A program made the translations under genes and the position numbers. The notes below the pieces were generated by a model. The model made no database searches and was not told the origin of the DNA. It worked only from the letters and a program-made list of their open reading frames with translations. From assembly GCA_907165065.1 (NCBI GenBank), contig OU015528.1:42833515-42897514 (forward strand): a DNA stretch of 64,000 bases, given 5' to 3'. The stretch is from Caprimulgus europaeus (taxonomy: Eukaryota; Chordata; Aves; Caprimulgiformes; Caprimulgidae). Below are positions 1 through 15,000 of the stretch, one piece after another (position 1 is the first letter of the stretch; every line of letters starts with the position of its first letter).

Positions 1-71
1 TGCATAGTAAGCTTGGTTTCCTTTTCCTCATGTTTCCGGTTCTCTTCTTCTTTCTCTTTTTTCTCTGTGTG
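1..71 (-). CDS. EEA1: EEA1 exon 26 (coiled coil, cut by window edge)
   Basis: The acceptor TTCTTAG|CAC opens this exon in phase 0. It encodes [20 protein letters not shown] and then LTMQ before the edge cuts it (23 codons plus two bases, from about residue 1227). It corresponds to the human stretch ending KLTMQ. The C-terminal Rab5-binding part and the FYVE zinc-binding domain should follow to the left of the window. Confidence 0.95.
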
Positions 72-3000
72 CTAAGAAAACAATGGAACAATTAAAAACA
101 ACCTTCCAAGTATTCTTTCCCTGTTACCTACATTTAATTGAGGCAAAGAATCTTACTGTACTAGAATCACTACTTTTATTCAACAAACAAAGCTGTCAAC
201 CCACTGAATTTTCCTACACCATTAAATGCCTCAAAGATTTCTGACCTGGTAATTTAAAAATTAATGTAATGTGAGACTAATGTCAACTCTTTGCTTCCTC
301 TCTGTCCCTGAAAGAATCCAAAGGCATGTTCACAAAACAACCGTCTTATGCCCTCTAACATACTAACCAGTTTAGCTTCAGTTTCAGCACATTCTTTCTT
401 CAGCTCCTCTTCTCTCTTTTTCAGCTGATCTTTGACAGCTTGATGGTTTTTTTTTTCCTGTTCCAGAGTAGAATTCATATTATCTATTTTGCCCTGCAGC
501 TCTAATTTCTGTTGAATCAATAGCTGTTTTGCATCCTTGAGATTTGCCACCTCCTGTCAGGATACAGAGCTTAAAGTTAAATTAGCAACACTGAAAGTGT
601 AAATTATTTAAATCCAAAAGTACTGCAATTCTTTCCAAGGAGAGGAGAGCAATAATTTTTAGTTTTATCACTGGAAGAAAGGAAAATTTTATCACATAAA
701 GTATCAGTAATTTCCATGGCCAAAGATTTTAAATTATACCTATGTTATGAACAACTTTAAATTTTTAAAATTGTGGTAGTTTTCTTCTTTAGAATAGAGA
801 TTTCAGGAATGATAAGAATTATAATAACCTTTCCCCAAAATCCAAGAAAATAGTGGGCATAGATTGCTTGACAGAAACAAAGTACAGACTTCTATCTAAA
901 AATAAGAGAACATTTTCTAAAGAGTGGAGAAAAAAAGAACATCTGAAACTCATAAGATATCACATTACTTCTCCTTTATTAGTGTACAGGGATTGTACAT
1001 TCATTTATACTTGTGCAGCAACTTAAACCCTGTGTGTTTAACAGATGCAAATAATAATATATTAATAGTATAATATGTAAAACACAAACTACAGCCTTTT
1101 AGGAGTGTTTGCTTCTAAAGAGACAAAAAAATTAAGCACATAGAATGTGGTGAGCAATAGTTTGTTTTAGAGAAGAGTAAAAGCTATCTAATTAAAGCCT
1201 CCAAACCTTTATGCTTTAGAGACCTCATCTGATTGTTAAGATTTTGGAGAGAGTTAGTCTTTTATGAGGCTCTTGACACTGTTTCTTCCCCGAGTGTGAC
1301 ATTTTAAGACATTTTAGAAACCACAGCACATCGAGGGAGTTTCAACTCTACCATGCATCCTTGAGAAGTACCATATGTGCCAAGAATACCTGGGAAACTT
1401 CACATTCATTACAGTTTTGGACATCTTTCTGCACTTCAGAATAGTCAGGCAAGGGTATGAACAGTGAATCTACAGTGAGACAGAAAAAAAGCCAGGACAT
1501 ACAACTCATCTTGATGCTAAGACAAGTTATGTGGTCCACCTGTCTGTGAACACTGGGCACCAGTGCTCCAGCATCATCACTCATCAAGCCAGCATTGCTC
1601 AGGAACCTCAAAAAAATCTGTGCTTTTGTTCCCTTACCTGTTATACTGACATTTACAGCAACCATCTTTGCAGAGCCATTCCAGACAACATCTACTGATT
1701 AGGCACATATTTCTTAACAGATAACCAACCACATGAAGACTAGCTTGTCTCAATATACCTTCTCAAATTCTTGCTTGCAGGCTCTAAGCTCTTCACCCAG
1801 CTTGGCACTTTCTCTTTCAAGTCTACTCCTTATTTCCTGGAGCTCTGTTGTTTTACATTTTTCATTAGCCAAGTCTTTTTCTTTCAAAATCTTGAAGGGA
1901 AATAAAAAGTGCTAGAAAAGTTACTTTTTACAAGTTCACAAAATAAAAAAGAACAACCAAACAAAAAACATCCAGGGCTCAAAACCTACTTGGAGGCTTT
2001 GTAATTAAGGGGAAACAACTGCCATATATCTCATCCACAGTTCATAGTGCAATTAGCACCATGTTTGCAGTTTTAGATTTAAAAATAGTAACATTTTTCT
2101 ACACATTTACCCACTTAGAACAAACTAGCAGCCTATTTCAAGTCAAATTCACTTAACTCTGTTAAAAGTCTTTGCACCAGAGGTTCAGTAAAACTGCCAT
2201 TGCTATGCACTACAATAGTGCTATGCCCCCAAAATAGCCCTTGTTTAGAGAGGTAACTAATGAAAGGTGCCTGCATGGGGTGGATGTGTCTGTGTGAAGA
2301 TATCAAAAGACAGAGGCACTTACCCTGTCGTTCTGAAGATCCTGTAACATTTTGGTCTTCTCACCCAGCTGCTGCTCCTTCTTTGATGCGTCCTGCTCCA
2401 GTGTAGACTTTGCTTTCTTCAGTTCCTGAATCTGCTGATTATTGCTAGCAATTCGATTTCTGCTGGAAACTAATTCTTCTTGAGCTAGAGCAAGTTTTTC
2501 TTCTGTGGACTAATTACAAAGAGTGTTCTTCAAATGGTCTGTCAGTATAACAGCTTCAGATACTCAGCAGTCACTTAAACATTTTCCACATGGAAAAATT
2601 GTTATCTAGCGTGCAGCATTTAGCTTCTAATGTTGACAAAGCACAGTTACAGAAACTTCTAGGTTACCCTACATAAAAAGAAACTACACCAGTACCATTT
2701 CCAACCACAATACCTTACTGCACATATTGCAGCTTGCATCCTTCCACAGAGGAAAGGTGAAAACATACAGAAGGGCAAAGAATGAAAGGTGACTGATGAA
2801 AATTGCTCATACAAATTTATTTTATTCTCTCCACAAATCAACTACTCCATAACTCTAGATGGCTGTTACTTAAGAGGCAGTGAAGCTATACTGTGAAGAT
2901 TTCAGAAGTCATTCAACGCTATTTTTTACCAATGACCCAATGAAGCTAGTGCTAGGACAATAATGAATTTTTTGAAAATCCTAAAATTAAATGTACAAGC

Positions 3001-6000
3001 TAAAACTGCTAATATCAGAACGTTTCACAGCCTCAGCTACATCAGCATTTTAAACACAAAATTTAAACATCCATTCAAAATCTACTACAGATTATATTTT
3101 AGTTTGCCTCCAACTCTCCCCATTTCCTAGGAAAAGAACTTGGATTTATCTCTCTACAACAGGTCACAAAAACCTGAGAAACAACCTAAAACTTGCACCC
3201 AAGGCTCATTCTATTTGCTTATAGCAAAGTAAAACTTTGGTGTTCTTCTTGAGTGAGTATTCTGGAGGTCATGTTTTTTAAAGTCTTCAGCTTAGGCAAG
3301 GACTAGCTGCACTTAAAAGCATGTTCTTTTACAAAGAACCAATGAGAAAGAAAAATACTAAACTCATCCTCTACTCCACCAAAATATTGGTATTTTATGG
3401 AAATTTTTGATGCTAAGATAAAGAATGTGAGGTGAGGAGATTATTACTGATAAATTTATTACCTTCAGTGCACCAGTAAGGATTTAAATTATTTCAAGAT
3501 AAACTAAATTATTTTTGAAGCACTTAAATCCTAATCAAACCTCTTGTTGAAGGTTAATGATTTTAAAAGGAACAATAAAAGCACAACTTTTCTTTTACTT
3601 AATTATGCTGTAGCAGCTCCCATGGTGATTTAAAAACAAACTTGTTTCTGATGCCTCCTAACCCTCCCTTGTAATGTCTGAAGTGTTTTGCCTATAGAGT
3701 CAGATAGTTTGAAACACCAATGATGGAACACCGCTGATTGAATTGTATTTTCAACAACTCCAGTGGCTCTCAAAAACCTCAGACTGGGTATTTAAAATTA
3801 ATTTGTAGATAAATTATTTGATTTGCTTTCTCAGCTATTAGAGTTCTCTACTTAGCATTTCACAAGGTGCTAACTCAGAAAACATTTTAAGCAAAATATG
3901 AGATGCATTTGAAATTTCAAGCTTTCAGCAAGGTGGGTCTTTCAGAAAGCAAAATTATCCCTCTCTGCTCCACTGTGGGAAGTGTAGTACCATATTTTCC
4001 TAACAATGAGAAAGGACGGGAGTGTAGCATCCTCACAGGAACATCTTCACAGGAAATCACAATAGTTTCTGCAGCTTTAGAAAGAAGTATAATGAAAACA
4101 CAGCTTTTATTCAAATTCATTTCCAGTAGAAGAAATGTGATTACATCCCATTGGTTAGCACAGGATGACAAAATCTGGCTATGAAGTGGATAATGACACT
4201 CAAATTAAAAGCCTCATCTAGGGGATATTCCTCTTCCTCCCACCCCAAAGTGTCTATGCTGGACAGGTTATCTCATTGTGTCTATATGTAAGCTAAGACA
4301 ATGTAAACATTCTTTCAAGGACAGCCAGTGTTCAGCATACTCTGCACTCTATTATGCACAAACATTTCTGTAATTCAGTAGTTTCTAATATAAAAGATTC
4401 AAAATCTTGCATACAATATAGCGTACTATAGTTTATGTATACAAGTGCCTCTTAATTGTCCTACAGTTAATAATGATGCTACATACCTTAACTGGGAAAC
4501 CATTCAATATAATTTTACCATTAAATGCACCATGCCTTTCTTTCTGCTTTGCTCAAAGGTTCCTCCCAGCAACCTTTCAAAATGAGCAGAAATCTTTTGG
4601 CACATGGTTAAACATTCCAGTTATTATCCTTGCTCTTGGCTTAGTCTCTGCTGAGACTGTAATTCAGCCCGATTCTTTTGGACTTCTGAGGAGTTCACAT
4701 CTTTAACATAGAATCACCTCGCAAAACATCTGATGCCATTTACCTTATTTAATTATCATTCAGTTTTGCAACTCCTCCCAGAATATGGTAAGTGTTCTCC
4801 CAACAAGAGAGCCTCAATCATCAGATTGCTCTTTAGGGTAGTAGACTAAACCAATGCATGGAAAAGGTACATACAGGACAGCAATCTAGTGATTTTTGTA
4901 AATAAAAACAGATCTTAGGATGACTAGTATAGAGTTTAAGTAAATAAATAAAAAGATAAAAAGATATCAGAGTCTGATTCAGTACAACTTGGGCTACTGC
5001 AGTGTAAATAATAAAGCCAACAGCAGACCTAGCTGGGTGTTATGACCTGTATTCATTCCGCTTAAGTGAGGTGCACGAATGAGCATTTTAGTCTTTGTGT
5101 CCCACCTTCTCCCCTCCCTGACTCTAGCCCACAAGGAAGGACATGAAATAATTCACAGATGCTAACCTGGTCTCTCTTTGTTTCCTAAAAAGAAGAGACA
5201 GACTAACTGTAGGCAATTTAGGCTCCTGACTTACAGACAGCATGAATACTGTCGCAGAATGTTCACTGAGGATACACTGACAGCGACGCCAATATTGGAG
5301 GCAAAGAAACATTCTTTTGAGACTACAGAGGAAACCAGGACTGACTACAAAAAGCACAAATGCCAAGACTGAAGGAAAATTGGCAGAGCTCAGGAGAGTG
5401 GGATTCACAGAAAGTATGTTTGTACTAACTCAAAATCAAGGCAGAAATAAATTCTGCATTTTTATAAAGTCTTCTATATAAAAATGACACTTTCCACAAA
5501 AAATTTAAATATTTTACGTGTGTATATATATATATATAAAAGAATATTTATCTATTACAGATATGTACATATATATTTCTGTAGATATATGTGTGTATAT
5601 ATATATACACAAAAATATTTAAGGGTATTTTTGGTTGGGTTTTCTTTAAAACAAAAACTGTAGCTTTAACAAGCACTCAAATCCTGCCCAATTTCTTTTT
5701 CCTGTCACAAAGACAAAAATGTATGAGCTTACTGTTATAGACAATGCATTTTTAAAACAAAGTAAATTTGCAGCAAATAGTATCCACAAAATTATAACCA
5801 GGTTCTCACTTCCAAATTTATTACACTTCCCACTTTCCTCTGTGAACATATAACCAAGTTTGCAATTGGCCACAGCTACATAGCTAGGATTTTCCATTAT
5901 TGAGCCAGAAAGGAGGATTTTAAAGGTCTCCATTCTTCAGCCGAGCTGACAGTGCTCCAGAGAGCAACTGCCTGCTCTCCATCTCTCCCTTGTGCAGTGC

Positions 6001-9000
6001 TGTGTGTCCACCTGCAGAACTTCACTTGCTCCATTTCTGTCTCGTCTCAGCCTCCCAGGCCGAGCTGAGCCAGCCATCCCAGCAGTGATATTGCGAAGAG
6101 ATGCCGGCAGATGGAGCTCGGTGTACGCCACAACTCCTGCCACCCCATCCCAGAGACCACATCTACCACCCTCCTCACCTCACCCCTACCCTCTACCGCC
6201 TGTTATGATCTATCCCCATGCCCAAAGCCTTGGCCTCACACAATAGCGTGGTGCTACACCATGTGGGAATATTTAAGCTTCCCCTTGTCATACTTTTAAC
6301 TAAAGAAAACCTGGCATTGCTAGGATCTCATGATCCAGCCTGGCCATGCCTGTCCTGGACAAAAGCTGGGCTGACTCAACACAGCGGTGCAGGGAGTTCG
6401 TATCTCTGCTGAAAATCCTCACGCTGAAAGACACCGAAACTCACCTTACATACAAGTTTTTAAAACTTCTACTACTGCCTGCTAATAAGATTAAGACCAA
6501 TCTGAACCACAGCCCACCCACCAGCTTCAGTTCCAAACTTTAACCAAAATTCATAGCTTTGGCTCAAATTATCTACTCTTATCAAGCAACTCGCATAAGG
6601 TGAAACATAATCCAGACAACTGACTTTGAATTGGATTGTGACACTCCATCATACAGTTGTTCTGACTTGAGTGGCATTTTCATATTCAGACTAACATTAT
6701 CATCCTGAGGCTTTCTGAATACACTTTTTCCTTTGTGGTCTTCTAAGACAAGTTATCACTGCTTCTTTTGATTGACATTGCAATGAGGCGGCATATCCAC
6801 GATTAAAGACAAAAAAGTGGTGGCAAGCAGACCTCAGTAATCCTAATTAATATATGTTTTTTTAAAGTTTCTTAAAAAGAGCAAACAGCCTCCAAATTGG
6901 TACATCACTTCAGTACTGAGGACCTCAATCTTCCTTAGGGTCTCTAGGCTCCACAGAGACTTACATAATAAATCAAGTTATTCGACTGCTCATCTTGAAA
7001 ATCTTTTTTTCCCATTGAAATCGTCTTATTTTACCTTTTTTGCATGGATGTTCTCTCTCTCCCTTGCTACCTTCCCAATTCAAGTTGAAAAGCATGTGGA
7101 ATGCCTACTGTCCTATTTTATACTTGCCAGAACTAGAGGTCATCAAAATAATTTAGTAATATTTAGAGCTATTTTTTTAAAAAGCGATACTTTTTTAATA
7201 TGAAAACTATATTAAAAAAAAAAAAAGTTTCGAGCACATACGATATTTTTACAGGTCTTTTGCATTACCAAATATTGATCTAAATGCACTGCAGGAAATT
7301 AACTCACAGAGATATGTGTGCTATAGTAGCTAACCATAAGAAGGAGTAGGTTTAAATCACCTTTGCTTGTTAATCATGATGAAGTTCTTCACAGTTTTAC
7401 ACAGCAACTCAACCAAGAAACACTGGTAAGTAAAGCTCCTGTAACCTGCAGGGAAATGTGGCAGGCTAGAGGAGCAGTGTGATTAATAAAATTCCAATGG
7501 CCAATATGTAAAGGAGCTATTTCTCTTTTTCTTAGAATAACCTCAAACCTGGAGTTTGGCTAGACCTCCACAGCTCACAGAGATGTTTCTGAAATGGCCA
7601 CAAGACCTTTAATGATTTCAGAGGTGGGACTGAAAGGCTTTCAATGGGTCAGGTGAAAAGGAGCTCTGAAGTCTAAGCAGTCACCGATGGCTCCCTTTAT
7701 ACATAGTGAAGCAAACAGAAGCTGACATCTAAACAGACCAGATGATCTGTCCTCCCAAAGTGTCTACATCTCTCCATAAACGCCAGAAGAGCCTAGAACA
7801 ACAGTGTCAGACAGACACAGACAAAGCTGCAATGGGATTCGTCTAAAGTGAAAAGTACTAAAGCTACACATCTTGCCAGTAGACAGCCAGTCTGCAGCAC
7901 AGTATGCCCTGGGACTAAATGGAGCATTGGATTAGCACTGACATGAAGGAGCGGGACAGAAAAAAAAGGAGAAAAAACACGTTTGGTCCCAGCAATACCT
8001 CTCTGAAGGCACTACACTCTAGTACCAAATCAGATAAACTCAGCTTAGGAATAGCAAAAACCTCAAGGACTAAGTTCAGATACCTGTATTCCAGGCAGGT
8101 CCCTACACCTGCTTTTTGACATCTCTAAACACCAACAATCAGCCAGGAAGAAGTGGAAGGGGCAAGGACATCAGTATAAACTGACAACTAAAATTCTAGT
8201 TAAATCATCTAGAAGATAGCAGTTACTCATCTGTTGGCACAGACTTTGCCCTAATTAGCTATGATGTTCATATTAGTTGAAAGTTACAACATGTAACAGG
8301 AAAAAGCAACACAAAAAATTAGCTCTTAAAAGACTACAAAAATAAATCATCCTTCACTTTGCTGCTGCACAAATGCAAGGGTAGTTCAGGTGAGCTGGCA
8401 AATATGCTTAGCTTTAAATTAGTTTCAGGATGTCCTCTGTCCCAGGGGAAGGGACTGAATAGCACTAAATTCTATATTTAGCAGAAGAGCTTTTTTTTCC
8501 CCACCTATAGAGTTCTTGCACTGTTTCTTGGTTTTCAAAATTGATATAAACAGATCTAAGTGACATATGACATCAAAAGGACTGCAAGTACCTTAAGGTC
8601 TTGTCTGGTTGCCAGCAGCTCAGACTCCTTCCCATAAAGGTCCAGCTGCAGCTTCTCTATGTTTTCCTTATGTTTTTCATGGGTCTTCTGTAAGTCTGCT
8701 AGCTTGACTTTCTCTGCTTTAAGCTCCTGTGCTGACAAAATAGACTGCTGTTGCAGTTTATTCTCCAGTTCTGCCTGAAACATAAGTATAGGAAGTTTCA
8801 AATAAAGTTACAGACAGTAAAGAAAGTACACTTAATCACTTCAATGAACTGTATATTTCCACTGCAAGAAAAGATCTTTCTTCCACTTATGAAATAGCAG
8901 TTCAGTAATCTGATGTTTCTGATTTTACAGTAATATTTTATAACTAATTTAACAACAAAATTTAATTCATGTCAAAAGAGTAAGTCAAACACATTAAGAC

Positions 9001-12000
9001 CAAACATTAAAAACTTAAATAAAGTTTCCAAGTCCTAAAGTTTCTACAGACTGACTAAAGCACAAATACAATCACATAGCATAGGGCAGCCAAAGCTGGA
9101 GCAACATTTAACAGTGCATGGCACGCAGCGCAACATTCTCTAATGTTATAAGACATCTGAACTCTTTCCATTATGGTTTATGAGTTTCATACTGTCATTC
9201 AGATAAATTGTTTTGGTATAACAAGAGAAGACTTGGTTTAAAACAGCCAAGGACATTCCAAAACACTGCAGAGTTTGTCTAAACTACTCTCACAAAATTC
9301 TACTGCTTTACAAGAAAATGGCAGTTCTTGCTTTATAGCACATTTCTGAAGCAAAATACACACATTCAATCTAGCCATTTTTATCACTTTATTGAAACTC
9401 ATTTCCTACAGAATTCAGCACTGGTTCTTTTTACTTTATTATTGTTGTTGTTGATGATGATGCTTCTATCTTGAACAACATCTGAAGACCTTGTTTCCCC
9501 TTGCTGACCTTACCATTTCCAACAAGACTACAGCAAACAGCTCTTTATCATAAAGATATTGACATAAAAGCTGCAGCATTTATCAGAGAAATTTACATTC
9601 ATTTTCTTAAAGGAGTAAGAGAGGCCAGTCTTACCTGTTCTAAAAAGGCAGTTTTTAATTCAGCTTGCAGTGTCTCACTATGTTTTTTCTTCTGCTCAAA
9701 AGCTTCCTTTAGCTCTCTCAGTTTTCCATGGAGATGTTGCTCGCTTTTTTCCTTCTCCTTCAGAAGACCCTGAATTTCCAGTACTTGCGCTCGTGCTGAA
9801 TCAAGTTCTATCGACAACTGCTTAGAAAGCTATATTAAGAATATTAAATAACTGCATAGAATTGTAGTTTAAGTCACTACTGGTAAATGCTGTAGTATGT
9901 GAAACTGCCTATTGAACTGTATGGATGACAAATTATGGAGTTCAAAAAGCAAACAGGCAATTTCACAGATTAAAAACTAGTCAAAGCTGTTAAAGCTGAA
10001 GATACAGCTTCATGAAATCAGCTCCCAAAAGACCGCTAGGAGTTGGGGAGAATCCCTTGACTGTAGGAATCTGAAAGGCTTGACCTACTTTACTTTTCTC
10101 TAAGCATCTGCTACTTCCCTCTGTCAGAGATCAGATACCAAGCTACACCTCTCTTGCCATCCAGTACGTCTACTCTTTACGTTTTCACAAAGAACTGACG
10201 ATTATTTGCAGGAAAGAGTTTCCAAATATGCTACTGTTTTTTCTTGTACACAGAACTGTATCATCCCACAGTGCCACTGCTGCTAACTTCTGCTTCAGAG
10301 TTAGGTGACTGAACACTGGCAAGCAGATTTTAAGAGCTATCATAACACATTAAAATCATCTATTATTCCAAATTTCCTACCCTTAGAGCAGCTGCAGTCT
10401 TTTTTCACCATTCAAAATTAAGAACAGGCAACTCTTCTCAAGCCAGCAGTGGTCTGGGCTCTCCTGCTGCCAACCACAGCAGATACCAAACTCATCCTCC
10501 TGCACTTTCCACAGAGCACCATAGTGCTTCTGCTGAATGAGAGAGGAGCCAGAGGAGTAACAGCAGAAGTCACAGAGGAATTACCATCACACCTGCACAT
10601 CCACAAACCCTCTTTCAGGCAGTAAGAGTCCATCACAGTCCATCAAACTGTGTCCATTGATCATATCTTTTCTGATTCCTTTAAGGTCACCTTAAGGTGA
10701 AAGCTTGAGTAAGGAAATCCATGAAAGCGGATTTGGCCTTCAGGCTGCCAGTTGGACTACATGACTTTGCAATCTGAATGCTCATCTTTAAAAAAGAGGT
10801 ACATTTGGTCCTTACGCAGTCACAGACAAATGACTTACACAAGTTTGCAAAAGCAACTAAATCCTCCAAAGATATCTGAAAATGTCCTGTCAACCACACA
10901 GAGAACATACAGATTAGGCCTGAGACTAAAACAGATCTCAGGATACAAGATAAGAACTTTTATTGTATGAAAATATGAAAAAAAATGAGGATGTGGTAAT
11001 ACCAAGTAACTGTTTCACTAATAAAAAACCCTGAAGGGCTAAAATCCCCCACTAAGGTATGTGGGGCACAGAAAGGTAGGAGTAAAACCTGTATTTTAAA
11101 GCTTCATATCAACATCTAGGCAATTTTTAGTATCATCTTATTTCAGTGCCCCAGGTAGGTTACAGTTTGAGAACTGCAACCTCTTCATCTCTCATCAGTC
11201 CCAGCATGTGAGACTGAAAATTAATCTTTTAACATGTATTATTATTGGTTTCTAGATTTTTGAAACTAAGTGGACAGCTTACCCCCTCCTTTTTTTCCAG
11301 TGAGTTTTTCAATTCATTCCTCTCTTTAGCTACAGACTCTGTTTGTACCTGCAGCTGGTGTTTTACTTCTTGGCAAGATTTTTCCTAAAAAATATAAGAC
11401 AAGGAAATATTCCTGTGAGCTTCTAAGACCAAGTACCAGGTATTTTTGCGGGATCTATAAAGTCTTGAAAAATAACTATTTCCTTTTCAGTGAAAAAGCT
11501 TTCCTTCTCAACTGCAGATATATTTTCAGGTCAAAACTTCTCAAATATTTAACAGTGGTAAATCAAAACTGAACACAGCTGATACTCTGTACTAACAAAG
11601 GTAGCCATGTGCCAAAGAGTTTTTCTGATTTCAGATGAGGCTTTGAGCAACCTTCAGTTTGAAGCTGCTGTTGGCAGCCCTTCTCCTTCTTATCTAAAGC
11701 AGTAGGCTCATCACTCTCCTCAGGTTCCAAAATTTCTTGAGGTTCTAAAACTCACAAGCAAGTACAATTGTATTGTAGTTGTATTGCAAATTCAGCTACA
11801 TTTTAAGCCAAAATACTAAGCACTTAAGACAGTGGTGAGCCTCCAAATGACTACAGAATTAGAAGCAGAATCTGAACTTCTATCCTTAAGTCCAAATTGG
11901 GGAGAAAATCCTTTAAGTTCTTAGGAGAAACAAATATTTAAACAGCAGTAACTAAGTAAAGCAAACAAAAAGGCTTATCTCTAAAAGGTGAAAGAGTAAA

Positions 12001-15000
12001 GGAAAAAGTGTTATTTTTAGCTAGCAGCAGATTTTTTTTTTAGATCAGAATAAAAGCAGCTATAAATGCGTTCTGGGAAATGGTGACATGTAAGATGAGA
12101 AAGGAATGAGAAAGACACTCCTACCATGTCTGAGGCAGGGGTGTCAGAATAACTGTATAAGAAAATCTATAAAACATGTATTCATATAGTGCCCATTCGT
12201 ATTACCAACAAAGCATAAAGGGACAAAAAGGGTGTATTTTAAGGCTAGTGAGAGTTCACTTTCTTTACTATTAATAGGTTGCTCTGGTGGTCAAGCATGT
12301 GCTGTTATACTGCCACATGTGAGACACTTTTGAAACTCAAATAAGTTCTAGTACTCTGAAAATACCTTAAGCTAGGCATCTTCCCAAACTACAGACGATG
12401 TTACTCTGCCTGCAGCATGCAGCCTTTCACCATGTCCGCACAAGTGCATAGGAAGGTTCTATATACAAAGACTCCAGAAAGGAAACTGAAATGTACTCAG
12501 AAAAATATCACCTTCTTCAACATGGTGGCACTTTAGCGAAGGGTTTGTAACTTTGTGTTGTTATAATAAGGCTAATGTAATTTTTAGAAGGGGGAATATT
12601 TCCCATCAAATTGTTTCACCGCTTGTCTCCATTTAGTTTCTTCTCCATATTAAAGGCATGCAGCAGGAAAAAGTGATCTTGTGTGATATGACTGATAGTT
12701 ACTAATGTAAACATCCAGACAAAAATTTAAGGTAAGATACAAGTATGAACTACTAAAAGTCACAATTTTGTTTTTCCTTAAGGCAATTAATTTCCATGCA
12801 TTATCAGTGTAAGTACATTGTTTTCAGAGAGAAAGCAAAGTCATTTTATCAGACTGTAAATACATCAAACAATGTCTAACTACTTAACTACTGACCATTT
12901 CTGCAACATCTGCTTTTCCTTTTTGTATTTCTTTTTCTAATTCTTCCTTTCTTTTTTTGAAGGATTCAGAACTTTTTGAGAGCTTGTCTTTGGTAGCGGT
13001 AAGGTCCTTTAGTAGAGTATCCTTCTCTGATTTCACCTGTTGCAGCTCTGATATTGCTGCTTGCATTTTACAACCTAATTCCTTGAGTTGTTTACTTGAA
13101 TCTTGATTTGATTTCTCAAGGTTTTGTTTGAGGCTGGCCTTTTCCTCCTCCTGCTTTGAAATTTGCTGTTTTGCTTGTTCAAGGGCCTCAGATTTCTTCT
13201 GCAAATCCAATTTAGTATTAGACATCCTGCAAATACAAAGAGGAAAATAATATGTATTTTTAAAAATTCTTCTTGATAGGTTCTTTGGTATCATTAAATG
13301 TCTCTATTATTTAATATATTAACTGTAGAACTACTTCAGAGAATACCTCTATCATCAAGAGCATGGGCATTTTATCGCTCCAATGAAGACATACCAGCAA
13401 CTCTAAAAACTTTTCTGAGATGGATTTTTCTTCCTCAACCATAATGAACAGAAACTACCCCTTTGCTTCTTTCTTTCTCAACTATAATGAACAGAAACTA
13501 ATCCTTTGCTTCTTATGCATAAATGGATGGACCTCACTACATCAAACTATTCAGATATTCATCTGACAACAAGCACAGTGAATAAACTGAAGAAGTGTAC
13601 TGAATCACAGCAGTCAAGTGATTCACATGAGACAACATAGCAGATGGATTCTGCATGGCATATAGAATGAAAGAAAACAGGTGGGATAAAACTCAGTTCT
13701 CATAGCAGAGGGAACACATCACTTATCTATGATTTTAAGAAGTCACAGGAGAGAAGAACAAAATTTCAACTCCAGTCCAAGCCACTCTAGTTTTATGTCT
13801 GACTTTGAAAAGTACTGTAACACAGGAAACGCATACGCTTCTCTTGCTGCTTCAAGTTGTTTACTCAGTTCTGCTGTTCGGAGGTCTAATTCTGTGGATT
13901 GCTGTCGCTGCTGCTGTAACTCCTGAAGAGCTTGTTCTTTGCTTGCTTTAGCATCAAGAATGTCAGCTTCAAGTTTCTGAGACAGAAAAATAAAAAGCCA
14001 TCACAACAAAACCAACAAAATAAAACAGCAATAAAAAGCAGAAGTCATCTAGTCTGTGGGCAGCATTTACATTTAGAAAGTCTTTACTGTAAAAAGCAGT
14101 CACAATGCTCACACATTGTCTGCCTATTTCAATAGTTTGCTATTTACTTTTCATTATTTAGTTCCTGCAAATCTCTTGGTCCTCCAGAACAGAATTATTT
14201 TGGTAAAACATTCTGAAATAATCTTTAAATTTAAGGCCAAGCAGCCATTTTACTGCAAAGTAATAAGTAAAAAACATAAATTTTTAAAGAGCCTATCCAA
14301 AACACCTACACAGAAAAAGGCCATGCATAGTGCCCAGCTTTGGGGCCAGATTCTCAGCTACCACTGAGTAGTTTCAGCAGTTTCAAATGACTGCTGATTT
14401 ACATATCCCAAGAACTCTGCCATTCTTTATAACAAAAGCAAAGATGAGAATTACAGCTGTGAAGAAATCCTGTGCTCCCCTAGAAGAGGTCTTCCTGGGT
14501 TTTTTTCCCCCTTGTTCATTTACATGGAGTATAAAGAACACAGGAGTCTTTGGCAAATGGGCACTGCTTAGACTCTTCAACACACTGGCTGTTTTACAGG
14601 CACTTCTGCTTTCACGCAGTGGCCGTAAAACAAAATGGCCAAGTTTCTCCAAGAAAACTCCCAGGGGCTTTTCATTTTCTATTTTTTAATATATATTTTT
14701 TTTAATACCATGCATTCAACTACAATAATCCCAAAGAATGGTGATGACGCCAGGATTTTACAAATAATTGTATTCCTGCTGACAGCATCAACAACCCTGC
14801 TCAGTTTCACACTTCAGCTACCAGGAACCTCATGAAATCTTGTGCAAGCAAGCACTGAATTCCTCCCAAGCATCTGTGCCTGTTGGTTATTTGTGAAACT
14901 TTGGCAAAGGATGAAAAATAAAAACACAAACCAAACTGGGCAGAAAAAAAAAATGCAAAAGAAGAAAGAGATGGAAGCACAAAATAATTATGCTGATAAT

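Noticed and set aside
1348..1665. A 105-codon minus-strand open frame in intron 24
   Set aside because: It lies between E24 and E25, which join perfectly in frame and alignment without it, and it resembles nothing known.
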